From assembly GCA_030744635.1 (NCBI GenBank), contig JASLQE010000348.1:1-12042 (forward strand): 12,042 nucleotides of DNA, written 5' to 3'. Every line of letters begins with the position of its first letter. Positions within the stretch are counted from its first letter, which is position 1. This DNA is from Dehalococcoidia bacterium. GTDB taxonomy: Bacteria > Chloroflexota > Dehalococcoidia > JACVQG01 > JAHKAY01. Shown piece after piece: positions 1-6,354 of this stretch. The notes under the pieces were generated by a model. It was not told where the DNA came from and made no database searches. It worked only from the letters and a program-made list of their open reading frames with translations. Position numbers and translations under genes: made by a program.

Positions 1-132
1 AGCCGCGGTGACCGCGGCCGCATCCTTGACCACCGCATCGCTCCCGGCGCTTCTGGCACCCTCGGCTGCAGCCTCTGCCAGCTTCTGGCATTTACCGGTG
101 AAGGAATGGTAAACCACTAACACTTTTGACAT
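1..132 (-). CDS. Flavodoxin / WrbA-like flavoprotein, N-terminal part (cut by window edge)
   Basis: Only the first 44 codons are present. The protein opens MSKVLVVYHSFTGKCQKLAE, which matches the first beta strand and FMN-phosphate loop of flavodoxin-fold proteins: hydrophobic strand, then S-x-T-G, then a helix starting near K-x-A-E. Family members carry FMN and act as low-potential electron carriers or NAD(P)H:quinone reductases; which type cannot be told from this fragment. The ATG (132-130) has an excellent SD site, AGGAGG at 137-142, four bases away. It lies 35 bases downstream of the MerR-type gene on the same strand and is probably co-transcribed with it, so it may be the regulator's target. 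The rest of the gene lies outside the window. Confidence 0.72.
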   Translation of the reverse strand, partial: MSKVLVVYHSFTGKCQKLAEAAAEGARSAGSDAVVKDAAAVTAA

Positions 133-167
133 ATAGCCTCCTTTGGATACGGAGTTAGCCGGCCATT

Positions 168-608
168 TCAAAGGACGAATTTAAGGCTGGGACAGTCCTG
201 GGGGCACTTCGGGGCAGAGCAGGTGGTGCACCCGCCCACATGGGCCAGTGCCTCGTCCACCTCGGCCTGTAGCCGGGCCATCTCGGCCATCTGCTCTTCG
301 GCCCGGGCCTTTTGGAGCTGCAGGAGTTCCAGGGTGCGCCCCACCCGCTGGCGGCGACCCTGGGGTGGTTCCAGCCCCAGGGTCATCTTTATCTCCTCTA
401 TGCGCAGCCCCAGGGCCTTGAGGCGGCGGATGAAGCGGAGCCGGGTTACATCCCTCTGGCCGTAGAGCCGGATACCGCCGGAGGTGAAGCCGGCGGGGGG
501 CAGCAGGCCTATTTCCCCATAGTACCGCACGGTGCGGACGCTCACCTGCGCCTGTTTGGCCACCTCCCCTATTTGAAGCAGATCGCTGGTTATGACCGGG
601 CCTCCCAC
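168..608 (-). CDS. MerR-family transcriptional regulator with a C-terminal Cys cluster
   Basis: A 146-residue protein. Residues 11-80 form the MerR winged helix-turn-helix: LQIGEVAKQAQVSVRTVRYY, then GLLPP and a wing ending in RLY. Residues about 85-122 are a charged, Gln/Glu/Ala-rich helix typical of the antiparallel dimerisation coiled coil. The tail has four cysteines, C127-x2-C130-x4-C135-x3-C139, with Pro after the last two. This suggests a metal or Fe-S sensing site, but the spacing is not that of SoxR (C-x2-C-x-C-x5-C), so the ligand is unknown. MerR proteins usually bind between -35 and -10 and untwist the promoter. The GTG start at 608 touches a perfect palindrome and has no clear SD site; no better in-frame start is seen, so the N-terminus is uncertain. 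It reads into the flavodoxin-like gene. Confidence 0.9.
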   Translation of the reverse strand: MGGPVITSDLLQIGEVAKQAQVSVRTVRYYGEIGLLPPAGFTSGGIRLYGQRDVTRLRFIRRLKALGLRIEEIKMTLGLEPPQGRRQRVGRTLELLQLQKARAEEQMAEMARLQAEVDEALAHVGGCTTCSAPKCPQDCPSLKFVL

Positions 609-627
609 CCGTCTACCCGGTAGACGG
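609..627. promoter_or_regulatory. Perfect 19-bp palindrome at the start of the MerR gene
   Basis: The sequence is CCGTCTACC, one central base, GGTAGACGG: nine-base arms with no mismatch, ending one base before the GTG start. Length and symmetry resemble MerR-family operators. However, no -35 and -10 pair flanks it on either strand, so it is not the usual MerR spacer operator. It lies in the predicted leader instead. It may be an autoregulatory site, or an mRNA hairpin (seven-base stem, five-base loop) just before the start codon. Confidence 0.6.
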
Positions 628-641
628 AAAACCTTGTGTTG

Positions 642-689
642 CCGTAATGTAACAAACAGTAAGGTAATTGTAAAGCCCTTACGTAACGG
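642..689 (-). promoter_or_regulatory. Promoter for the MerR gene, framed by inverted repeats
   Basis: On the minus strand TTTACA (669-674) and TACATT (646-651) are separated by exactly 17 bases, a fair sigma-70 promoter that would start transcription near 639. Two inverted repeats surround it. GTAAGG (659-664) pairs perfectly with CCTTAC (677-682), enclosing the -35 box. The outer arms 642-653 and 678-689 match as an inverted repeat at 9 of 12 positions and span the promoter. This arrangement suggests an operator, perhaps for the MerR protein itself. The remaining bases up to 779 show nothing else recognisable, including no clear terminator for the upstream membrane-protein gene. Confidence 0.5.
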
Positions 690-779
690 AAATTAGTCCC
701 TGCGCTGGCTCGGAAAGCGATTGGCTGAATGGTGCCGCTGAGGCCCTTGCCAGTTACATGTGCAGGAAAAAGTGGATAG

Positions 780-1139
780 TTATAAGCGGCCCACCGCGTA
801 GTTGACGGCTAACAGGGCGATGCCGAGAAGAAACAGGGCGGTGTAGGTGCGGAATACATGGGGCACAAACCATCCCGGGAAGAACATGTCCGTCACCCGG
901 CCCGTCTCATCACCCCATCTCTTCGCCAGGTTGGTTAGCGGGCACTCCCAGCCGTTGGCAACCAGCACCAGCCCCTCCAACACCACGGCCCCTATTGCCA
1001 GATAGAGCACCCATCCGTGGTTACCCCTTATGGCGGAGTAGAGAACATAACCTATGCTGGCCGAGAAAAGGAAGAATATGGCCGTGTGGGCCGCTTTGAC
1101 GAGGAATATCTTTTGCCGGTTGTTTCTTGTCAGAGACAT
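780..1139 (-). CDS. Small three-helix membrane protein with a WECPLT motif
   Basis: A 119-residue protein with three likely membrane segments at about residues 14-36, 43-63 and 96-116, and a soluble loop between the second and third. Right after the second helix is W64-E-C-P-L-T-N-L, a motif like the W-x-CPLT-x-L seen in small uncharacterised membrane proteins of the DUF2784 type; membership is a suggestion only. The conserved Cys-Pro at a membrane boundary could be functional, but nothing shows how. The ATG at 1139 is preferred; a TTG two codons upstream (1145) is possible, and neither has a strong SD site. It lies 60 bases downstream of the hydrolase gene on the same strand and could be the end of that operon or a separate unit. 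Confidence 0.72.
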   Translation of the reverse strand: MSLTRNNRQKIFLVKAAHTAIFFLFSASIGYVLYSAIRGNHGWVLYLAIGAVVLEGLVLVANGWECPLTNLAKRWGDETGRVTDMFFPGWFVPHVFRTYTALFLLGIALLAVNYAVGRL

Positions 1140-1205
1140 TTCCAATAGCTTGTAGGTTCAGCCCTTTGGTTACTGCTTCCTATAGTCTACCATGTACTAA
1201 GTGAG

Positions 1206-1847
1206 CTACAGGAGGTGCTGGGAAAAGAAGCGGGCGATGCGGCTGCTTAGCACCCCCTCGTATCCCCCCCAGAAGTGGTCGGCCCCGCTAACGCTCTCCC
1301 ATTCCGCTACACCGAGCATTCCCCGGAGCAGGCCCTCTAACTCACCACCATGGGAAAAGAGGTCGGCATCGCCGGATACCAGCAGCTTGGGGCCGGTGAA
1401 CCCTTTGATGGCATCCTCCTCCAGCCCCTGCAGGGGCAGGGATACCAGAGCCAGGGCCTTCAGTTCCGCATTACCGGTGGCCGTCCGGAGGGCCACCCCG
1501 GCGCCGAAGGAGTAGCCGCACAGCCCCAGATGGGCGGGGTCCACACCGGGCTGGGAGCCTATATATGACAGGGCGGCGGCGATATCATCGGCCTCACCCT
1601 CGCCTGAGTCGTAGCTGCCCTGGCTCCCCTCCACGCCCCGGAAGTTGAAGCGCAGGGCGGCGATGTTGGTTTCGGTCAGGGCCAGGCACACGGAGTAGAC
1701 TACATTGTTGTTCATACTGCCCCCGTAAAGGGGATGTGGATGGCAAACCACCACCGCGGGGAAGGGGCCTTGGCCCTGCGGCAGGTGCCATTCCCCCTCC
1801 AGGTTTAGCTCGCCAGAGGGGAAGCTCATCTGGCCCTCCCGTATCAT
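1206..1847 (-). CDS. Alpha/beta hydrolase (COG2945-like)
   Basis: A 213-residue alpha/beta-hydrolase fold enzyme without a signal peptide, so cytoplasmic. The N-terminal HPHPLYGGSMNNNVV (36-50) is characteristic of the COG2945-type predicted hydrolases. The nucleophile elbow is G111-Y-S113-F-G-A-G. D160 in SGDAD and H191 in GADHFWGG complete a plausible Ser-Asp-His triad. The FRGV segment near residue 70 is also typical. The substrate is unknown; esters or peptides are possible. ATG 1847 overlaps the stop of the upstream 23-codon ORF as ATGA, implying translational coupling. A second ATG at 1829 has a better SD site (GGGAGG, five bases away), so the true start may be seven codons in. It is the last clear member of the AmmeMemoRadiSam operon. 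Confidence 0.9.
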   Translation of the reverse strand: MIREGQMSFPSGELNLEGEWHLPQGQGPFPAVVVCHPHPLYGGSMNNNVVYSVCLALTETNIAALRFNFRGVEGSQGSYDSGEGEADDIAAALSYIGSQPGVDPAHLGLCGYSFGAGVALRTATGNAELKALALVSLPLQGLEEDAIKGFTGPKLLVSGDADLFSHGGELEGLLRGMLGVAEWESVSGADHFWGGYEGVLSSRIARFFSQHLL

Positions 1848-1915
1848 AGTGGGTCCTCTCCCCCTATGCGGTCAAACTCATTACCACAGCCCTTACAGGC
1901 GTACTCGGTCTTCAT
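1844..1915 (-). CDS. 23-residue CxxC zinc-knuckle peptide
   Basis: A very short ORF, MKTEYACKGCGNEFDRI then GGEDPL. It has a strong SD site (AAGGAG, five bases before ATG) and overlaps the downstream hydrolase start as ATGA. The single C7-x2-C10-G-N-E-F knuckle looks like the first half of an FmdB or rubredoxin-type zinc ribbon, which normally has a second CxxC that is missing here. It could be a genuine micropeptide that dimerises around a metal, the truncated remnant of a longer zinc ribbon, or a leader whose translation feeds ribosomes to the hydrolase. The start is only nine bases after the stop of the extended upstream frame, as expected inside an operon. Confidence 0.55.
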   Translation of the reverse strand: MKTEYACKGCGNEFDRIGGEDPL

Positions 1916-1924
1916 TACTTCTCC

Positions 1925-2044
1925 TTAGCCAGGCTGTTTGCAATCATCCTTTTTCCCTCCACCTTCTTCTCGCCACTCTACCTCTATCCTTTCGTAGAGC
2001 GTAGTAGCATGAATTTCCACCTCATGTCCTCTTGCCTCTCGATA
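1925..2044 (-). other. Continuation frame of the unknown protein gene (apparent frameshift)
   Basis: Read one base ahead of the frame of the 2022-2303 ORF, this stretch encodes YREARGHEVEIHATTLYERI followed by EVEWREEGGG, KKDDCKQPG and a stop. Composition (alternating hydrophobic strand residues, charged tail) looks like real protein. It has no start codon or SD site of its own near 2044. Its stop falls just before the SD site of the 23-codon ORF. It is best explained as the C-terminus of the upstream gene, separated by a one-base insertion in a T run. Confidence 0.55.
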
Positions 2045-2303
2045 AAGCTTCCACAACCTCTTTTGCCTCCGGGGAGTTGACAATGATTGTCGTTATTGGC
2101 GTTGAGTGCGGTTCAGCTTTCACTTCTATCTTCTGAATCTTCTTGTTCTTCAAACGGAAGTGTAGTTTTGCCTTGTCCTGGTCATCTTTGACCCCACACC
2201 AGACTTCTCCATCAAAGTTGTCTAAGTCATAAGAATCAAGTAAGCGTAGCGTCTCCTGTTTCTTATGGAATGGGCAATCAATCGGGATTCCTTTACTCGC
2301 CAT
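2022..2303 (-). CDS. Unknown small protein; reading frame probably broken near its 3' end
   Basis: An unrecognised 93-residue charged protein, no membrane segments, with cysteines at 10 and 36 (CPFHKK and WCGVKDD). Base composition is visibly more AT-rich than its neighbours, hinting at separate ancestry. The ATG follows GAGGGATGGA, an SD-like run, and lies 13 bases after the ferredoxin stop. At residue 86 (Glu-Ala) the frame runs into SRGKRT and a stop. If one T of the TTT at 2044-2046 is skipped, the next frame stays open for 39 more residues to a TAA at 1925-1927, giving about 125 residues and a normal operon gap to the next ORF. The listed end is the literal stop; the natural gene is probably 1925-2303. 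No function is proposed. Confidence 0.6.
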   Translation of the reverse strand: MASKGIPIDCPFHKKQETLRLLDSYDLDNFDGEVWCGVKDDQDKAKLHFRLKNKKIQKIEVKAEPHSTPITTIIVNSPEAKEVVEALSRGKRT

Positions 2304-2316
2304 TCCATCCCTCTTT

Positions 2317-2529
2317 TTACTGGCACTTGACGATGGCCCTCTGGGGGCAGGCGGCTAGGCACAGAAAGCACCCCTGGCAAAACTGGGGGTTGGTGATGAT
2401 GGGCACCTCTCCCAGGGCCTCCTGTCGCAGCACCCTGCGCTTACATAGTGGAAGGGCGGCACAGACGCTGCTATCGCGCTGCCGGGGGTTACATCTCCCA
2501 GCATCCACACACGCCACCGGTTTGGGCAT
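2317..2529 (-). CDS. Ferredoxin-like protein with two [4Fe-4S] motifs
   Basis: A 70-residue cytoplasmic protein. The C-terminal motif C51-x2-C54-x2-C57-x3-C61-P is a textbook [4Fe-4S] site. An upstream set C7, C13, C23, C29 resembles the degenerate N-terminal cluster of small two-cluster ferredoxins (the VDAGRC and VCAALPLC segments). An extra C69 sits at the end. The likely role is low-potential electron transfer. The gene starts two bases after the LigB-AMMECR1 stop (TAG-CC-ATG) and has only a weak SD site, so translation is probably coupled. Lying two genes after a radical SAM enzyme, it is a natural candidate electron donor for reducing that enzyme's cluster; this is inference from context. 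Confidence 0.85.
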   Translation of the reverse strand: MPKPVACVDAGRCNPRQRDSSVCAALPLCKRRVLRQEALGEVPIITNPQFCQGCFLCLAACPQRAIVKCQ

Positions 2530-2531
2530 GG

Positions 2532-3845
2532 CTATCTGTATCTCTGCACTTCAAAGCAGTATATATCAACGGGGTCCTGAGGGGAGATGCCCGCCTTGTG
2601 TGAGCATATGAGTATCTGCTCCTCCACGGTATCTATACCCTCCAGGTCAGGCAGCAGCAGCCCCCTTTTCCCTTTATGCTCCACTATGATGCCGTAGCGT
2701 TTGGGGTCCAGCGTATCTCTATCGGTCACCTTTTGCGGCCGGGTAAGGACATCCACGCTGTAGCACAGGTACGGCAGTTCCTCAACAGACACGGGATAGA
2801 AGCGGGGGTCCTGGGTGGCGGCACTGACGGCGTTGGCGATGGTCTCCAGGGCCACATTCTCCCGTGCCGGGTCATAGGTGCCGATACAGCCCCTTAGCTC
2901 CCCGAACTTCTTGATAGACACAAAGACGGGCGCCCGCTCCTTCATCTCCGGGGTGAGCTCGCCGGGCTTGAGCGTTTTGCCCTCCCTGACATATCGCTCT
3001 ATCGTCTCCCTGGCCAGGCTGACGATGGGGTGCGGCTGCCGCGGCCCTTTGACCGGCAGAGAGGCCACCATGTAGCCGACACCAAAGGGCCCTTCGTAGG
3101 AATGCACCTGTGGGGTCACCTCCAGGGCCTCCAAAGCCCCCAGCAGGATAACGATGGAGCGCAGACCACACTCCCCCGCCCGTTCCACCAGCACGGGGTT
3201 GAGGTTGAGCAGGACATCATGGTCCATCTCCCGCACGGCCCGGACCACATGCTGGTCAAACACCTGGCCCTCCGGGTCATAGCCCGAGGGGGCGGACTGG
3301 GTGAGGCGGTGTGACAGGTCGCCGCTGGCGATGACGGCCACCCTCTTACCGGTCCTCTCCGCTGCCAGCCTCAGGGCCTGGCCCAAGGCGAAGTGGTAAG
3401 GGAGAGGCAGGTAAGAGAAGGTCATGGGCACCACAGGTATTCCCCTGGCCTTTGCTCCCAGAAAGTACATGGGCACAATAGACCCGTGGTCAAGCTGGTA
3501 TTCTTTGTCGTCGATGCTCTTGACAGGGATATGGGCCGTCGCCGCCTCTTGTTGGAGGGCGGCCACCAGTTCTAGGTCATTCCTGTAGGCCGTCTGCGGA
3601 AGGGAGGAGCCCCACTGGCGCATGTTACCCGCACAACCGGTGGCGGTGAGGACTCCCATAGCATCACCGTGCCCCCGGCCGTGGGGGCTGATGACTACCA
3701 GCGTCTGGGGGTCAGCCTCAGCCAACTCATCGGCCAGCCGGTTCATGGCATCCGTGGTGGCCTGAATAGCCTTTTCCTGGCCGTGACCCACATCGGGGAT
3801 GAGGAGGGGTGGGTGAGGGGCCACGCAACCAAACACTATGCCCAT
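2532..3845 (-). CDS. AmmeMemoRadiSam protein A: LigB-type dioxygenase-fold domain fused to AMMECR1
   Basis: A 437-residue two-domain protein. Residues 1-265 resemble class III extradiol dioxygenases (LigB family, also the fold of MEMO): CVAPHPPLLIPD with H11, ISPHG with H55, LDHGS with H120 and SGDLSHR with D176 and H179. H11 and H55 are plausible metal ligands. Residues about 272-437 are an AMMECR1 domain with its signature LRGCIG at 317-322 and the usual AATQDPRF segment. Such fusions occur in bacterial AmmeMemoRadiSam loci, whose reaction is not established; the name reflects co-occurrence of AMMECR1, Memo and a radical SAM protein. No stand-alone Memo gene is visible here, so the LigB domain may fill that place. 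The ATG has a good SD site (GGAGG, six bases away). It lies 24 bases after the radical SAM gene. Confidence 0.93.
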   Translation of the reverse strand: MGIVFGCVAPHPPLLIPDVGHGQEKAIQATTDAMNRLADELAEADPQTLVVISPHGRGHGDAMGVLTATGCAGNMRQWGSSLPQTAYRNDLELVAALQQEAATAHIPVKSIDDKEYQLDHGSIVPMYFLGAKARGIPVVPMTFSYLPLPYHFALGQALRLAAERTGKRVAVIASGDLSHRLTQSAPSGYDPEGQVFDQHVVRAVREMDHDVLLNLNPVLVERAGECGLRSIVILLGALEALEVTPQVHSYEGPFGVGYMVASLPVKGPRQPHPIVSLARETIERYVREGKTLKPGELTPEMKERAPVFVSIKKFGELRGCIGTYDPARENVALETIANAVSAATQDPRFYPVSVEELPYLCYSVDVLTRPQKVTDRDTLDPKRYGIIVEHKGKRGLLLPDLEGIDTVEEQILICSHKAGISPQDPVDIYCFEVQRYR

Positions 3846-3869
3846 GGCATACCTCCGATGCTTTCCAAC

Positions 3870-4922
3870 TCAGGCCGGGGCTTTCCTGGCGGTGCTGTTA
3901 CGCACCCCGGCCTCAGCACCACAACGGGAACATGCGGAGCCTTTAAGCCCCTGCACCCGGGTATCGTAGCCGTAGCGTTTTATCAGAAGCTGACCGCAGG
4001 AGTAGCAATGTGTGCTCTCCGAGCCATGGCCCGGCACATTCCCCACATAGACGAAGCGTAATCCCTCCTCCCGTCCAATCCGCCCTGCCGTTTCCAGGGT
4101 CTCCACCGGAGTAGGAGGCAGGCGGGTGAGCCGGTACTGAGGGTGGAAACGGGTAACATGCCATGGGGTCAGCTCCCCGAGCTCCTCCCTGACCCAGTGG
4201 GCTATACCCCGAAGCTGCTCCTCGTCATCGTTCATCGTGGGGATGACATTGGTCACCACTTCTACATGCATATCCCATTTGGTCTTGGCCCGCCGGGCGG
4301 CCTCCAGCACCTCCCGCCACCTCACCACGCGTGCCAGGTCCCGATAAAGGGAATCGGAGAAGCCCTTGATATCCACGCGGAAGGCATCCAGGTAGGGGCC
4401 GATTTCGTCCAGCGCCTCCGTCGTGATAAAGCCGTTGGTAACATACACTGTGTAAAGCCCCTGTTGTCGGGCCAGCCGGGCACAATCGTAAGTATATTCG
4501 AACCATATGGTGGGCTCGTTATAGGTCCATGAGAGTCCAGCGCAGCCGTGACGCCGGGCCAGCTCAACCGCAACATCCGGGGCCAGCAACTGGGAAGGGC
4601 CACCACCCCTCGGCTCGGTGCAGGAGATACTCCAGTTTTGGCAGTGGATACAGTGGAAGTTGCATCCATAGCTACCCAGAGAGAAGCACTGCGTGGCGGG
4701 GTAGAAATGGAACAGCGGCTTCTTCTCTATGGGGTCCGCGGCTATGGAGGATACCAGCCCGTAGTTGAGGGAATAGAGCACGCCGTCCCGGTTGTGGCGC
4801 ATACGGCATACCCCCAGTTTACCGGGGCCTATGTCGCAGCGCCAGGGGCAGACATGGCAGCGTACCCGGGAACCGGACAGCGGCTCGTACAGCTTGGCCT
4901 CTATCAGGTCAGATGTGGTCAT
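3870..4922 (-). CDS. AmmeMemoRadiSam system radical SAM enzyme (PflA-like)
   Basis: A 350-residue radical SAM protein. The cluster motif C87-x3-C91-x2-C94 sits in GCNFHCIHCQNW and would bind the [4Fe-4S] that cleaves S-adenosylmethionine. An N-terminal set C22-x2-C25-x3-C29-x9-C39 (CHVCPWRC, then GVC) and a C-terminal pair of CxxC motifs (C306/C309 and C331/C334) suggest further metal sites. The segments YNEPTIW (134-140) and FVYVGNVPGH (290-299) are typical of this pyruvate-formate-lyase-activase-like family. The substrate is unknown. It is the first gene of the minus-strand operon. An ATG directly abutting AAGGG, without normal SD spacing, and a -10-like box seven bases upstream suggest leaderless translation. 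Confidence 0.93.
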   Translation of the reverse strand: MTTSDLIEAKLYEPLSGSRVRCHVCPWRCDIGPGKLGVCRMRHNRDGVLYSLNYGLVSSIAADPIEKKPLFHFYPATQCFSLGSYGCNFHCIHCQNWSISCTEPRGGGPSQLLAPDVAVELARRHGCAGLSWTYNEPTIWFEYTYDCARLARQQGLYTVYVTNGFITTEALDEIGPYLDAFRVDIKGFSDSLYRDLARVVRWREVLEAARRAKTKWDMHVEVVTNVIPTMNDDEEQLRGIAHWVREELGELTPWHVTRFHPQYRLTRLPPTPVETLETAGRIGREEGLRFVYVGNVPGHGSESTHCYSCGQLLIKRYGYDTRVQGLKGSACSRCGAEAGVRNSTARKAPA

Positions 4923-4929
4923 CCCTTAT

Positions 4930-4959
4930 ATTTTATCATGGTTCTGCTTCCTGCCCCAA
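4930..4959 (-). promoter_or_regulatory. Likely promoter of the AmmeMemoRadiSam operon, possibly leaderless
   Basis: On the minus strand TAAAAT (4930-4935) is a good -10 box, with TTGGGG (4954-4959) 18 bases upstream as a weak -35. The -10 box ends seven bases before the ATG, so transcription would start at or next to the start codon. The start lacks a properly spaced SD site, which fits a leaderless message. Confidence 0.45.
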
Positions 4960-5010
4960 AAGCCCGCACTACTGGGGTTGTTTAGCAAGCATCGCTTATC
5001 CTATCCTATT

Positions 5011-5029
5011 CGGGCCAATTACCGGCCCG
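5011..5029. repeat. GC-rich inverted repeat in the divergent intergenic region
   Basis: CGGGCC (5011-5016) and GGCCCG (5024-5029) form perfect six-base arms around a seven-base loop. Just before it is a short tandem TATCC-TATCC-TATTC run (about 4997-5010). It lies between the divergent radical SAM and MaoC genes and could be a regulator site or a small RNA hairpin. No T run follows on either strand, so a terminator is unlikely. Confidence 0.35.
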
Positions 5030-5162
5030 CCCGCCCAATCGCCCACTCGAAAGTATCTACTGGATGACTGCGTGGGCAAAAGGTAAGGGGTGGGTGGGGT
5101 GGAGAGGGAGTGGTATATGTGGTGCAGCAGCTATCGCACCAGACCGGACGAGGAGGGCCACA

Positions 5163-5618
5163 GTGAAGGACGAGATGTATTTTGAGGACTTCAAGGTGGG
5201 CGACATGTTCAGACTACCGTCCCGCACCATGACGGATGCCCACTATATGTTCTTCGCCGGTATGACCGGGGATAATCACCCCATCCACTATGATGAGGAG
5301 TACTGCAAGCGGATGGGGTTCGGTGGCCGGTTGGCCTACGGACTGCTGCTGGCGGGGATGACGGCCCTGGGGGCATCCAGCCTTTCCGCGCCCATGGAGA
5401 ACTCGGTGGTGGCCTTTGTGGAGCAGTCCTCCCGGTTCCTGAAGCCGGTGTTCATAGGCGATACCCTGAGCGCGGTGCATGAGATGGCGGAGGTGAAATC
5501 CAAGCGTACCACAGGTGTGGTGAAGATGAAAGTCACCATGACCAACCAGCGGGGAGAGGTGGTATTGGAAGGCTCCCACACCTACCTGTTCAAGCGCTGG
5601 GAGGCCGGGCAGAAGTAG
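5163..5618 (+). CDS. MaoC-like (R)-specific enoyl hydratase / dehydratase
   Basis: A 151-residue single hot-dog domain protein. The hydratase signature FAGMTGDNHPIHYDEEY carries catalytic D37 and H42, followed by the GFGGRLAYGLLLAGM helix typical of MaoC dehydratases. Members hydrate trans-2-enoyl thioesters or dehydrate 3-hydroxyacyl-CoA; the exact substrate cannot be assigned. The GTG at 5163 is chosen because AGGAGGG (5151-5157) stands five bases before it and because the family begins near the YFEDFKVGD segment; an upstream ATG (5064) would add 33 residues of low-quality sequence. It stands alone on the plus strand, divergent from the radical SAM gene and convergent with the nitroreductase. 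Confidence 0.9.
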   Translation: MKDEMYFEDFKVGDMFRLPSRTMTDAHYMFFAGMTGDNHPIHYDEEYCKRMGFGGRLAYGLLLAGMTALGASSLSAPMENSVVAFVEQSSRFLKPVFIGDTLSAVHEMAEVKSKRTTGVVKMKVTMTNQRGEVVLEGSHTYLFKRWEAGQK

Positions 5619-5620
5619 CC

Positions 5621-5642
5621 CGACCCTGGCCTGTCAGGGTTG
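5621..5642. terminator. Hairpin between convergent MaoC and nitroreductase genes
   Basis: CGACCCTG (5621-5628) and CAGGGTTG (5635-5642) pair over eight bases with one G-T wobble, around a six-base loop. It sits immediately after the MaoC stop and overlaps the last codons of the nitroreductase gene, so it could end transcription from both sides. No T run follows in either direction, so efficiency is doubtful. Confidence 0.45.
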
Positions 5643-6332
5643 GGGTGGTGGGGGCACGGGCTTTTCCAGGGCGCTGCGCCACATGGTTATGTCGCCAACC
5701 TCTTCCCGGGTGCTACGCAGCGTGTTGACCGGGAGGTCCATGTCCGGATAGCCGATAGCCAGGGCCACAAGTACCCTCTTAGACGCCGGAATACCGGCGA
5801 TGTCTCTGATAACATCCGGGTAGTTGACCGCTGCTCGCTGGATGCAGGTGCCCAGGCTGAAATGCAGGGCTGCCAGGGCGATGGTCTGGGTGACCAGGCC
5901 GGCCTCAAAAACATCGGTGATATCAGGGGCCTCCTTATCGGCACAAACCAGGATGGCCGCCGGCGCGTCAAAGAACCTCAGCCCCGTCTTGGTCCAGTCC
6001 ACCCTCTTGTCCCGGTCCTCCCGGCCTATCCCCAAGAGCCGGAATATCTCCCTGCCCAGGGTCACCTGGCGCTCCCGATAGGCTCCAGTGAGGGCGGGGA
6101 CTCCCATGTCCGGGTGGGGTTCTACCTTCTGGTCCATCTGCTCCACATTGGCCTGCTTCACGGCCTCCAGGGCCTCCCCGGTGAGCACCACGAACTCCCA
6201 GGACTGAGCGTTGACCCCCGAGGGAGACCAACGGCCGATGTCCAGCAGCTCCTCCAGCACACTTTGCGGTATGGGGTCCGGCTTGAACCCCCTTATACTC
6301 TTCCGTGCCTTGATGGCTTCAACCAGGTCCAT
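5634..6332 (-). CDS. Nitroreductase-family FMN oxidoreductase
   Basis: A 232-residue protein of the nitroreductase fold. The N-terminal ARKSIRGFKPDPIP (9-22), the WSPSGVNAQSWEFVV segment (35-49) and the later SLGTCIQ (159-165) are the usual FMN-binding landmarks. The family uses NAD(P)H and FMN to reduce nitro compounds, quinones or enoates, or acts in flavin chemistry; the substrate cannot be told. The protein is somewhat longer than minimal members because of a 70-118 insert and ends in a proline-rich tail (PVPPPPQP). The ATG has a strong SD site (GGAGG, five bases away) and an AT-rich TATTATATA upstream that may serve as a -10 box, with no convincing -35. Confidence 0.92.
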   Translation of the reverse strand: MDLVEAIKARKSIRGFKPDPIPQSVLEELLDIGRWSPSGVNAQSWEFVVLTGEALEAVKQANVEQMDQKVEPHPDMGVPALTGAYRERQVTLGREIFRLLGIGREDRDKRVDWTKTGLRFFDAPAAILVCADKEAPDITDVFEAGLVTQTIALAALHFSLGTCIQRAAVNYPDVIRDIAGIPASKRVLVALAIGYPDMDLPVNTLRSTREEVGDITMWRSALEKPVPPPPQP

Positions 6333-6354
6333 AGTTTCCTCCTATATAATAAAG

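Noticed and set aside
5064..5162. N-terminal extension of the MaoC protein from an upstream ATG
   Set aside because: The added 33 residues look like translated intergenic DNA and the internal GTG has a near-perfect SD site and matches the family start.
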